From an uncultured Anaerotruncus sp. (GTDB lineage Bacteria > Bacillota > Clostridia > Oscillospirales > CAG-272), in assembly GCA_905210995.1 (NCBI GenBank), contig CAJLZE010000034.1:1-23603 (forward strand): a stretch of 23,603 bases of DNA, in the 5' to 3' direction. Below the pieces are notes generated by a model that had not been told where the DNA came from, made no database searches, and saw nothing but the letters and a program-made list of their open reading frames with translations. The translations under genes were made by a program, and so were the position numbers. Positions 7,597-15,081 of the stretch are shown one piece after another; the first letter of the stretch is position 1, and every line of letters starts with the position of its first letter.

Positions 7597-9057
7597 ATGC
7601 AATTCACATCACCGCTTTTTATATTCATATTTCTTCCGCTCATGACGGCGGCGCTGGCGATAACGCCTGCGCGCCGCCGCAGATGGACTATACTCATATG
7701 CGGCGCGGTATTTTATGTTCTTGCCAACATCAAAACGCCCGTGAGCATTCTTTTTCTGGCGGTAAGCGCCGCTTTTGCGTATTGCGCGGCTTATGCCGTT
7801 TACGTCAGCCGCAAAAAGCCGAAAAAGACCGTGCTCGCATTCTGCGTTTCGGTTTGCGTGCTCATGCTTACCGTTCTGCGCATACTCGGCGTAAGGCTCG
7901 AGGCGTATGACGTGACATTTCTGCCGCTCGGAGTGTCGGTGTATCTGCTTGCGACCGTTTCAATGCTGATAGATATCTCGCGCGGAGACGCCGAGCCGCC
8001 TCCCGGCTTTGCGGACGCCTGTCTCTACATAACATTCTTTCCCGTGATGATCGCGGGACCGATCATAAAATACCGCGATTTTGTAAAGCTGAGCTCCGAG
8101 GAGCGGCTTGATTTTTCGCTTGTCAATGTTGCCAACGGGTATATGCTGTTTGCGCGCGGCTTTGTCAAGCGCATAGGTATCTCTGCCATCATGGCAGACG
8201 CATATGACAGCATATGCGAGGCTGTGGCTGCCGAGGGCGATCTCAAGCTCGGCGTTGGGGCTTTTTTGGTCCTGCTTATGCTCACAAACGTGTATTTTGC
8301 CTTTTCCGGCTATTCGGATATGGGGCGCGGGCTTGCCCTTATCATGGGGATGAAGATAGAATCCGACTTTTATTATCCGTTTGCGGCCTGCACGCCAACC
8401 GATTATCTCCGGCGCTTTTTCAGGAGCCTCGGTGATTTTCTTGAGGATTATGTCGCCCTTCCCATCGAGCGTGTGGCGTGCCGCGGCAGCGACGTGAGGG
8501 TCACGTGGCGCAAAAGGACAGCCTCGTTTTTTGCCGGCGCTGTCGTGGCAACGATCACCGCGCTGTGGTTCAAGGCGTCGATCCCGATGCTTGTCGCTTT
8601 TCTTCCGCTCATTCTTCTTATTGCAGCCGAACGCGCCGTGCATTGCGGCGGTGGCGGCAGTTCGCTAGTCAGACGAAATCTTGCAACGCGGACGGTCGGG
8701 CGCATCGTCACTCTGGTGCTCGTGTCGCTTTTCTGGACTCAGCTCAAGCTGCGTTCTGTCGGGCAGCTGCTCGATTATTTCAGTACGCTCACCGTCCTCG
8801 GCTCCTATCAGTCGTATATGGTGTATATGACCGTTTTCAATCAGGAATATATCTGGGCTTTGCTGGCTGCGGCATGGCTCGTGATACCGTCGGTCCTCGG
8901 TTGGTACGGCGTTGACCTGTCGCGCGGGCGTGCGGGTGCAGTAGTGCGCACCGTGTACTGCGTTGGTCTGCTTGCGTGCTTTGTCTTCAGTGTGTTCGTC
9001 ATCATGCCGCAGTATCCGGGATATGCCGTGTCGCCCTTCAAGTACATCACCTTCTGA
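7597..9057 (+). CDS. AlgI/DltB-like MBOAT membrane protein lacking both conserved histidines
   Basis: This 486-residue polytopic membrane protein (about ten hydrophobic segments) belongs to the membrane-bound O-acyltransferase family. AlgI-like landmarks are the start MQFTSPLFIFIFLPL, the LPLGVSVYLL segment, FFPVMIAGPIIKY, FSGYSDMGRGLALIMGM, and the terminal SPFKYITF that matches the family's PFIYFQF-like end. Family members move acetyl or acyl groups across the membrane for polysaccharide or wall O-acylation. Two histidines are diagnostic. The block usually written FWRRWHISL reads YLRRFFRSL here (F275 in place of His). The GLWHGAS block reads ALWFKAS (F325 in place of the essential His). The frame is unbroken and codon use is like its neighbours, so it looks maintained. 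It may be a pseudoenzyme or have a changed function. The SD is weak (ACAGGG). The partner gene follows after 23 bases. Confidence 0.88.
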   Translation: MQFTSPLFIFIFLPLMTAALAITPARRRRWTILICGAVFYVLANIKTPVSILFLAVSAAFAYCAAYAVYVSRKKPKKTVLAFCVSVCVLMLTVLRILGVRLEAYDVTFLPLGVSVYLLATVSMLIDISRGDAEPPPGFADACLYITFFPVMIAGPIIKYRDFVKLSSEERLDFSLVNVANGYMLFARGFVKRIGISAIMADAYDSICEAVAAEGDLKLGVGAFLVLLMLTNVYFAFSGYSDMGRGLALIMGMKIESDFYYPFAACTPTDYLRRFFRSLGDFLEDYVALPIERVACRGSDVRVTWRKRTASFFAGAVVATITALWFKASIPMLVAFLPLILLIAAERAVHCGGGGSSLVRRNLATRTVGRIVTLVLVSLFWTQLKLRSVGQLLDYFSTLTVLGSYQSYMVYMTVFNQEYIWALLAAAWLVIPSVLGWYGVDLSRGRAGAVVRTVYCVGLLACFVFSVFVIMPQYPGYAVSPFKYITF

Positions 9058-9080
9058 CGTATGGGGAAAGGAGAAATGTT

Positions 9081-10289
9081 TTGAAAAGCAAAGGTGTTCC
9101 CGGCGATCCCGAAAAATGTGCGATCAGCCGCGGCGGAGCGCTCGTGTGCGCGGTGTTTTTTATAGGTGTGCTGCTTTCGGGAGCCGTTTATTACGGCATA
9201 TCCGTCATAATGGGGCATACCGAGCTGTGCGATGGGTATTACGACGGCGAAAAATACGATTTCGGCGCGGCATACCGGCTTGACGATGTATTCTACCGCA
9301 GCGCGCCGCTGCGCCGGGATATAATGAAGCTCAAGTATCTGCTTTTCGGACGCGTCGAAAATGAGGATATCATAGTCGGAGACGACGGATATCTGTTTGA
9401 CGTATACGACACCGAATACGGGTACGATTATGTGAGAGATTACATCGGGGAATTTTACTCGGACGAGGAGGTGAGGGCGCTTGCCGACGCCGTAAAATTC
9501 AGGCGCGATGTGTTTGCGGCATACGGCGCGGAGTACCGTCTGGCGGTGATACCGAACTCGCAGACGGTGTGCAGCGATAAAATACCCGATTACTTCGGCA
9601 GCATAAGCCCCGATACCCGCCTTGCGCGCTTTTCGGCGCTTATGGCGGAGGAGGGCGAGGACTGTATGGTCGACCTTTCCGCGACGTTCTGCCCGATACC
9701 CGATGCATGGCAGCTTTACAACAATACCGAAAATTCGGTCAATTCGCTCGGCGCGTATTATATTTACCGCACCGTATTCGAGTCGCTGCCGGCGAAATAT
9801 ACCGAAGGCCACTGGCTGATACCGTTCGACTCACTGCGCTTTATCACGCAGCTCACCGACGGAAGGACGCTTGCGCGGCGTGCGGGACTTGAAAAGGTGA
9901 TACGCAACCGCACGGTGTCGCTGCCGAGCGAAACCACGAAAAAATACATCACCTTCGGTTATTTCTACGATATCGAAGCCACATATTCCAAGAGTGAATA
10001 CCGCGACGAGATACCTGTAAAGCCGACGGTGCTGCTTGAATTTCTGAGCGGCGACGAATGGGACAAAATATTGCTGAGCGAGTATTTTTCGGGTACCTTC
10101 GGCGATGTCGGATATCGCTTCGGTCACGATCTTTCGACGGATGCGATCGGCAGGTTCCGTCCGCAGGTGGTCATTCAGTTCATACACGAAAACGAGCTTT
10201 CGGCTCTGCTTGATCCCGTTATCACCGAGACGTATGAAAACGCATATGCTGATGTGATGAGCGATGCGGAGACGAAAGAGGAAGAATAA
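9081..10289 (+). CDS. DHHW/AlgJ-like O-acetylation partner protein with lost DHHW motif
   Basis: This 402-residue protein has one N-terminal membrane anchor (about residues 18-38) and an extracytoplasmic domain. The order of features fits the DHHW/AlgJ/AlgX SGNH-like family that partners AlgI-type MBOATs: VGDDGYLFD, VIPNSQTV...KIPDYF, DLSATF, then LYNNTENSVNSLGAYYIY, and a C-terminal segment with RPQVVIQFIHENEL. In the family the block reads roughly Y-RTDHHWT-LGAYYAY. Here the four DHHW positions are E217, N218, S219 and V220, so the Asp and His of the triad are gone. A Ser may remain in EFLSGDEW, but that alignment is uncertain. The TTG start at 9081 is chosen because AAAGGAG lies seven bases upstream; the longer frame from 8976 overlaps the MBOAT gene and adds unrelated sequence. 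It is co-transcribed with the MBOAT gene. Confidence 0.8.
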   Translation: MKSKGVPGDPEKCAISRGGALVCAVFFIGVLLSGAVYYGISVIMGHTELCDGYYDGEKYDFGAAYRLDDVFYRSAPLRRDIMKLKYLLFGRVENEDIIVGDDGYLFDVYDTEYGYDYVRDYIGEFYSDEEVRALADAVKFRRDVFAAYGAEYRLAVIPNSQTVCSDKIPDYFGSISPDTRLARFSALMAEEGEDCMVDLSATFCPIPDAWQLYNNTENSVNSLGAYYIYRTVFESLPAKYTEGHWLIPFDSLRFITQLTDGRTLARRAGLEKVIRNRTVSLPSETTKKYITFGYFYDIEATYSKSEYRDEIPVKPTVLLEFLSGDEWDKILLSEYFSGTFGDVGYRFGHDLSTDAIGRFRPQVVIQFIHENELSALLDPVITETYENAYADVMSDAETKEEE

Positions 10290-10300
10290 TAAAACTTTTT

Positions 10301-10325
10301 CCGGGGGGATTGATTTTCTCCCCGG
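10301..10325 (+). terminator. Possible weak terminator after the DHHW-like gene
   Basis: CCGGGG (10301-10306) and CCCCGG (10320-10325) form a 6-bp GC stem with a 13-base loop, 12 bases after the stop and followed by TTTGTGTT. The T run is poor. The hairpin overlaps the -35 region of the MarR promoter, so it may instead only limit read-through. Confidence 0.45.
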
Positions 10326-10338
10326 TTTGTGTTATAAT
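10310..10338 (+). promoter_or_regulatory. Promoter of the marR-type regulator/ABC exporter operon
   Basis: TTGATT (10310-10315) and a perfect TATAAT (10333-10338) are separated by 17 bases. The leader to the ATG at 10411 is about 65 bases and contains a tandem pair of dyads. Confidence 0.85.
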
Positions 10339-10349
10339 AACGTCATAAT

Positions 10350-10381
10350 GTTGCGGACGCAACCATATTTGCGCCCGCACA
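10350..10381 (+). promoter_or_regulatory. Tandem inverted repeats, candidate MarR operator
   Basis: A perfect 6-2-6 dyad GTTGCG-GA-CGCAAC (10350-10363) is followed, 18 bp centre to centre, by a similar imperfect dyad TTTGCG-CC-CGCACA (10368-10381). Both lie just past the predicted transcription start, where binding of the encoded MarR protein would block its own operon. MarR proteins are known to bind dyads of this size at their own promoters. That this protein binds here is inferred from position and symmetry. Confidence 0.62.
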
Positions 10382-10410
10382 GATGTTCATGAAAGGCGGA
10401 ACAAAGCAAA

Positions 10411-10863
10411 ATGCCGTCGCTTATGCGATATATAAATGTGATAAGCCGTTGCGGAGCGGTGTGGAGAGGGGACAAGCTTAAGGACACCGACATCGGCGCG
10501 GCGCACACGAGCTACATCCTCACCGTGTGCCGTCACCCCGGTATATCTCAGGATAAAATAGCCAAGCGCACCTACATCAACAAGAGCAACGTAACGCGCA
10601 ATCTTGCATACCTCGAATCCTGCGGGTATGTCGAACGCCGTCAGAGCGCGACCGACAAGCGCGTGGTCGAGGTATATCCGACCGAAAAAGCATTTGAGAT
10701 ACTGCCTGCCGTGCAGAGCGCGGTGCGCGAGTGGAACAGATATCTGACAGAGGATCTTTCCGACGAGGAGATGGAAATGTTCATGTCGATGCTCTCGCGC
10801 CTTGCGGGTAGAGCGGCGGAATATGCCAAGGTGTCGATCGAAGCGGAGGACGACTCCCAATGA
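10411..10863 (+). CDS. MarR-family transcriptional regulator
   Basis: This 150-residue protein has the MarR winged-helix layout. A long N-terminal dimerisation helix is followed by GISQDKIAKRTYINKSNVTR (helix-turn-helix, about residues 44-63), the helix NLAYLESCGYVERR, and the wing with the family's D-x-R signature (SATDKRVVEVYPTEKA, about 79-94). A C-terminal helix completes the dimer interface. The start is supported by AAAGGCGGA at 10392-10400. Its stop overlaps the ATG of the first ABC half-transporter (ATGA), so the genes are translationally coupled. The inferred role is to repress the exporter and itself, released by a ligand that is probably a transported compound. Confidence 0.94.
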   Translation: MPSLMRYINVISRCGAVWRGDKLKDTDIGAAHTSYILTVCRHPGISQDKIAKRTYINKSNVTRNLAYLESCGYVERRQSATDKRVVEVYPTEKAFEILPAVQSAVREWNRYLTEDLSDEEMEMFMSMLSRLAGRAAEYAKVSIEAEDDSQ

Positions 10864-12620
10864 GGACAGTGCTTGCGTATCTTAAGCCGCACCGCCGCTA
10901 TATGTGTCTCTCGCTTACGATAAAGGTGCTGGGGACCATGGTGGAGCTGGCTCTGCCGTATATTCTGAGTCATATCATACAAGACGTCATAAAGCCGATG
11001 GGCGCCGAGGTATCGCCCGATCTTGCGGCGGGCAGCCGCCGCATAGTCATGTGGGCAGTGATAATGATCATTTGTGCCTTTCTCGGCGTGCTCGGCAATG
11101 TGACAGCCAACCGCATGGCGGCGCGCACGGCGAAGGATGTTGCGCGTGCCGTGCGTCACGACCTGTTCGAACGCACAATGCGTCTTTCGCCCGCGCAGAC
11201 CGACGCATTTACCGTCGAAAGCCTTGAGAGCAGGCTGACGGGCGATACATACAATATCCATCAGTTCATAAATTCGATACAGCGCATGGGTGTACGCGCT
11301 CCGATACTGCTTATCGGCGGGCTGACCATCACCGTGACGCTCGACCCCGTGCTGACGCTCGTTATGGTCGCCGTGCTGCCGTTCATTTTCATTGCGGTAT
11401 ACGGGATAACCAGCCGCGGCTTGCCGCTCTACACGCGCGTGCGCGGTGCGGTGGATTCTATGACGCGCGTCGTGCGCGAGGATGCGCAGGGTATAAGGGT
11501 CATAAAGGCGCTCTCAAAGACAGATTACGAATGCCGCCGCTTTGACCGTGAAAACGCCTCGCTTGCCGCCGTCGAGCGCAAAACGAATGCAACGATGTCG
11601 GTGGCAAATCCGCTCATGAACCTGTTCATGAACCTCGGCATCACCGCGGTCGTGGTTGTCGGCGCCTTCCGTGTGAACGGCGGCTCGTCCGAGCCGGGCA
11701 AGATAATCGCGTTCATTCAGTATTTCACGCTGATCTCGATGGCGATGATGTCTGTGTCGCGTATATTCCTTATAATATCAAAGGCGAGCGCGTCGGCAAA
11801 CCGCATAGAAGAGGTGCTGCTGACGCCCGAGGATCTTTCGGTAAAGCCCGAGAGCGAATATCCGCGCAGGGCAGAGGAGGGCATAGTTTTCGATCATGTC
11901 AGCTTCGGCTACAACGGCAGCTCGAAGGAAGTTGTAAATGATATAAGCTTTTCGCTGCCAAAGGGCGGAACGCTCGGTATCATCGGAGCAACGGGAAGCG
12001 GAAAGACCACGCTCCTTTCGCTCCTTATGCGTTTTTACGATGTGAACGAGGGTTCGGTGCGCATCGACGGCAGAGATGTGCGCACGATACCCGAGCATGA
12101 GCTTCATTCCATGTTCGGTGTTGCAATGCAGAACGATTTCATCTGTGCCGATACCGTTGAGGAAAATATCAACTTCGGCCGCGGGCTCGGGCACGGCGAT
12201 ATCGTCCGCGCGGCAAGGATAGCGCAGGCTGAAGAATACATAGAGCATTTTCCCGAGAAATATGAGCGCATGCTTACGGCAAACGGTACGAATATCAGCG
12301 GCGGTCAGCGCCAGCGCCTCTTTATAGCGCGTGCTATCGCCGCACGGCCGCAGATACTCGTGCTTGACGATGCAAGCTCCGCGCTCGATTACAAGACCGA
12401 TGCGGCGCTGCGCCGTGCGCTGCGCGACGAGATAGCCGCAGAGGGCGGCAGCGTCGTGGTCGTGGCGCAAAGAGTCAGCTCGGTCATGAATTCCGACCTC
12501 ATACTCGTGCTTGACGGCGGCAGGCTTATTGCCTCGGGCACGCACGACGAGCTTATGGAGAACTGCGAGGTCTACCGTGAGATAAGCCGGTCGCAGATGG
12601 GAGGTGCTTTCCTTGAATAA
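10860..12620 (+). CDS. ABC exporter half-transporter, subunit with degenerate ATP site
   Basis: This 586-residue protein is fused transmembrane-ATPase: six hydrophobic helices in about residues 1-310, then a nucleotide-binding domain. Walker A is GATGSGKTT (376-384, K382). The signature motif SGGQ (480-483) is canonical. Walker B reads VLDDAS (D503, D504), so the catalytic Glu is Asp, and the switch His is Gln (AQRVSS, Q537). These are the usual changes in the non-consensus subunit of heterodimeric type IV exporters such as LmrC, BmrC or TM287. It should pair with the next gene, whose Walker B and switch His are normal. Substrates of relatives include drugs, lipids and peptides; this one is unknown. 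It is co-translated with the MarR regulator. Confidence 0.95.
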   Translation: MRTVLAYLKPHRRYMCLSLTIKVLGTMVELALPYILSHIIQDVIKPMGAEVSPDLAAGSRRIVMWAVIMIICAFLGVLGNVTANRMAARTAKDVARAVRHDLFERTMRLSPAQTDAFTVESLESRLTGDTYNIHQFINSIQRMGVRAPILLIGGLTITVTLDPVLTLVMVAVLPFIFIAVYGITSRGLPLYTRVRGAVDSMTRVVREDAQGIRVIKALSKTDYECRRFDRENASLAAVERKTNATMSVANPLMNLFMNLGITAVVVVGAFRVNGGSSEPGKIIAFIQYFTLISMAMMSVSRIFLIISKASASANRIEEVLLTPEDLSVKPESEYPRRAEEGIVFDHVSFGYNGSSKEVVNDISFSLPKGGTLGIIGATGSGKTTLLSLLMRFYDVNEGSVRIDGRDVRTIPEHELHSMFGVAMQNDFICADTVEENINFGRGLGHGDIVRAARIAQAEEYIEHFPEKYERMLTANGTNISGGQRQRLFIARAIAARPQILVLDDASSALDYKTDAALRRALRDEIAAEGGSVVVVAQRVSSVMNSDLILVLDGGRLIASGTHDELMENCEVYREISRSQMGGAFLE

Positions 12621-14481
12621 CGGAAGAATGGGCGGCGCCAAGGGAATGCTCGGCGATCCCCGCGCACAAAGCAACCCCAACAACACAAATGCGGTTAAAA
12701 AGCTGGATAAAAAAACGCGTCACCGCGTGCTTTGGCGACTCGGCGGTTATCTCTGGCGCTGCAAGTGGCTCGTGCTTGCCGCGTTCGTGCTGATGCTTTC
12801 GTCGAATCTGTTCGCGCTCATAGGACCGAAGCTGTCCGGCGAGGCGATAAACGCCATTGACCTCGGCGCGGGCAAGGTGGACTTTCCCACCGTTTTCAGA
12901 TATGCGGGGCTGCTAGTGCTTGCATATGCGGACTCGGCTGTGCTGTCGCTCTGTCTGTCGCTGCTGCTCGTAAAGCTCGGGCAGAGGATAACATACACGC
13001 TGCGCCGCGAGATATTCGAGCGCCTCATGCTGCTGCCCGTCGGCTATTTCGACACACACGCGACGGGTGATATAATCAGCCATATATCATACGACGTTGA
13101 CACCGTAAACGCGTCTCTGTCGCACGACCTGCTTCAGATATGCTCGAGCGTCGTCACGGTCGTTTTCTCGCTTGCGATGATGATCTCGATATCGCCGGTG
13201 ATAATCGTGATATTCGTTGTTACCGTGCCGATATCTATCATAACCACGCGGCTCAAGAGCAAGCATATAAGGCCGCTTTTCAGGCTGCGTTCCGCAAAGC
13301 TCGGTGCACTCAACGGCTATGCCGAGGAGATGCTCTCGGGGCAGCGCACGATACGCGCATACGGGCGCGAGGCGACCGTTGTCGGCAAGTTCGACGAGCG
13401 CAACGACGATGCCTGCAATGCATATTACAATGCCGACTATCACGGCGCGGCACTGGGACCGTCGGTCAACTTCATCAACAATCTGTCGATAGCTCTCGTG
13501 ATAATGGTCGGCGGTATATTCTTTATGCTGTCGCTCACGGGGACCGTGGCTCCCGCATCGGTCTTCTTCCTTGAGCTCGGCGACCTTTCGTCCTTCGTTC
13601 AGTATTCGCGCAAATTTGCGGGACCGATAAACGAATTTGCCAACATTCTTGCCGATCTGCAATCGGCGCTTGCCGCAGCCGAGCGTGTGTTCAGGCTCAT
13701 CGACGAGCTGCCCGAGCCCGACGACGCCGAGGGTGCCGCGGTCCTTTCCGGGGTGAAGGGCGACGTGGAGCTTGAGCACGTGCGGTTCGGTTACAGTCCC
13801 GAAAAGGTGATAATCAAGGATCTGAGCCTTCATGCGGCGCCGGGAAGTACCGTTGCGATAGTCGGACCGACCGGTGCGGGCAAAACGACGGTCATCAACC
13901 TGCTCATGCGCTTTTACGATGTCAACTCGGGCGAGATACGCGTTGACGGAAATGAGATAAGAGAAGTAACGCGCGCGTCGCTGCGCGGGGCATACACAAT
14001 GGTGCTTCAGGATACCTGGCTGTTCGGCGGCACCGTTGCCGAAAACATTGCCTACGGCAAGGAGGGCGCGAGCGACGAGGAGATACGCGCCGCCGCGCGG
14101 GCTGCACATATAGATACCTTCATTGAGGCGCTGCCCGAGGGCTATGATACCGTGCTCACAGACAACGGTTCGGGTATTTCAAAGGGACAGAAGCAGCTTA
14201 TAACCATAGCGCGTGCAATGCTTGCCGATTCCTCTATGCTCATTCTTGACGAGGCGACGTCAAACGTTGACTCGCGCACCGAGCAGCAGATACAGGAGGC
14301 TATGATGAAGCTGATGAAGGGACGCACCTGCTTTGTGATAGCGCACAGGCTCTCGACGATACAGAACGCCGATCTTATACTTGTTATGAAGGACGGAAAC
14401 GTTATAGAGCAGGGCGATCACGAAGAGCTGATGCGTGCCGGCGGCTTCTACGCGGGGCTTTACAATTCTCAGTTCACATAA
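12613..14481 (+). CDS. ABC exporter half-transporter, subunit with consensus ATP site
   Basis: This 622-residue partner has a basic, probably disordered N-terminus of about 50 residues, six membrane helices to about residue 350, and a nucleotide-binding domain. Walker A is GPTGAGKTT (418-426). Walker B is LILDEAT with catalytic E547. The switch His is H578 in IAHRLST. The signature reads SKGQ (523-526) rather than SGGQ. With the previous subunit this leaves one complete ATP site (its own Walker motifs facing the partner's SGGQ) and one impaired site. The TTG at 12613 is preferred because GGGAGGT lies seven bases upstream; GTG 12604 lies within that site, and ATG 12628 is a weaker alternative. 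It overlaps the previous gene by 8 bases and ends at a strong terminator. Confidence 0.94.
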   Translation: MNNGRMGGAKGMLGDPRAQSNPNNTNAVKKLDKKTRHRVLWRLGGYLWRCKWLVLAAFVLMLSSNLFALIGPKLSGEAINAIDLGAGKVDFPTVFRYAGLLVLAYADSAVLSLCLSLLLVKLGQRITYTLRREIFERLMLLPVGYFDTHATGDIISHISYDVDTVNASLSHDLLQICSSVVTVVFSLAMMISISPVIIVIFVVTVPISIITTRLKSKHIRPLFRLRSAKLGALNGYAEEMLSGQRTIRAYGREATVVGKFDERNDDACNAYYNADYHGAALGPSVNFINNLSIALVIMVGGIFFMLSLTGTVAPASVFFLELGDLSSFVQYSRKFAGPINEFANILADLQSALAAAERVFRLIDELPEPDDAEGAAVLSGVKGDVELEHVRFGYSPEKVIIKDLSLHAAPGSTVAIVGPTGAGKTTVINLLMRFYDVNSGEIRVDGNEIREVTRASLRGAYTMVLQDTWLFGGTVAENIAYGKEGASDEEIRAAARAAHIDTFIEALPEGYDTVLTDNGSGISKGQKQLITIARAMLADSSMLILDEATSNVDSRTEQQIQEAMMKLMKGRTCFVIAHRLSTIQNADLILVMKDGNVIEQGDHEELMRAGGFYAGLYNSQFT

Positions 14482-14485
14482 AGCG

Positions 14486-14519
14486 TCAAAAATGCCGGTC
14501 AAGATGCCGGCATTTTTGA
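14486..14519 (+). terminator. Terminator of the MarR/ABC exporter operon
   Basis: A perfect 13-bp stem, TCAAAAATGCCGG (14486-14498) with CCGGCATTTTTGA (14507-14519), has an 8-base loop. The right arm ends in a five-T run, and the hairpin begins 5 bases past the stop. Confidence 0.92.
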
Positions 14520-14593
14520 TGCGATCGCGGCGGATACTGCCCTCGTGTCCGGATCCTTCGATTTTGAGCGGCAAAACGGTGCTTTCCGGCTGC

Positions 14594-14607
14594 CGGCATC
14601 AATGCCG
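14594..14607. repeat. Perfect 6-2-6 inverted repeat upstream of a promoter
   Basis: CGGCAT-CA-ATGCCG lies 30 bases upstream of the -35 box of the next operon, in an otherwise featureless stretch (14520-14637). It could be a binding site for an unlinked regulator or a remnant of the ATGCCGG-rich terminator region to its left. No factor can be named. Confidence 0.45.
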
Positions 14608-14637
14608 TAGTGCGGCGTTAAAACACCCTCTTTATAC

Positions 14638-14667
14638 TTGACACAGAGGGGCGTTGTGGTGTAAAAT
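14638..14667 (+). promoter_or_regulatory. Promoter of the membrane protein/SecB-like pair
   Basis: A perfect TTGACA (14638-14643) and TAAAAT (14662-14667) are separated by 18 bases. The leader to the ATG at 14731 is about 57 bases and carries AAAAAGAGGT as ribosome binding site. Confidence 0.82.
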
Positions 14668-14730
14668 ATATAAGACGGCGGACGGCTGCGGTCGTTCTTC
14701 GTGCGAAAATAAAAAGAGGTATTCATTTCA

Positions 14731-15069
14731 ATGGCAGCAAGCAAAACGAATTCATGCAGGGTGGTCATCAGCCTGATCTACATAATAATAGGAATAGATT
14801 CACTGGTGCCCTCGGTGCGCACGGCGCTGAAGTCGGCGCTCGATCTTGATCTTATAGGCATACTTACGGCATCCGTGGGCATTCTCATGCTGTTGGCGGG
14901 GCTTTTCGGCATACTCGACGTCAAGCGCGGCGTGTGCAAAACGATGGGGATAATAATTTTTGTCGTATCCGCGTTCATGTTCGTGTGGTCGCTTGTAAAG
15001 GGACAGGGCTATCAGCGCGACGGTCTTATCGGCGCGGCGCTTGCGTGGCTCTTTATAGTCTGTATATGA
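14731..15069 (+). CDS. Small four-helix membrane protein of unknown function
   Basis: This 112-residue protein is almost entirely hydrophobic, with segments at about 10-30, 40-60, 69-88 and 97-112, a short charged loop DVKRGVCK, and no cleavable signal peptide. I do not recognise a family. It has a good promoter and an AGAGGT ribosome binding site. The stop is 12 bases before the ATG of the SecB-like gene, so the two form an operon. That pairing could mean the SecB-like protein serves or controls an envelope process, but this is inference from position only. Confidence 0.8.
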   Translation: MAASKTNSCRVVISLIYIIIGIDSLVPSVRTALKSALDLDLIGILTASVGILMLLAGLFGILDVKRGVCKTMGIIIFVVSAFMFVWSLVKGQGYQRDGLIGAALAWLFIVCI

Positions 15070-15081
15070 GGCGGAGTAAGA

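Noticed and set aside
8976..9080. N-terminal extension of the DHHW-like protein
   Set aside because: It overlaps the end of the MBOAT gene in another frame; the TTG at 9081 with AAAGGAG upstream is far better placed.
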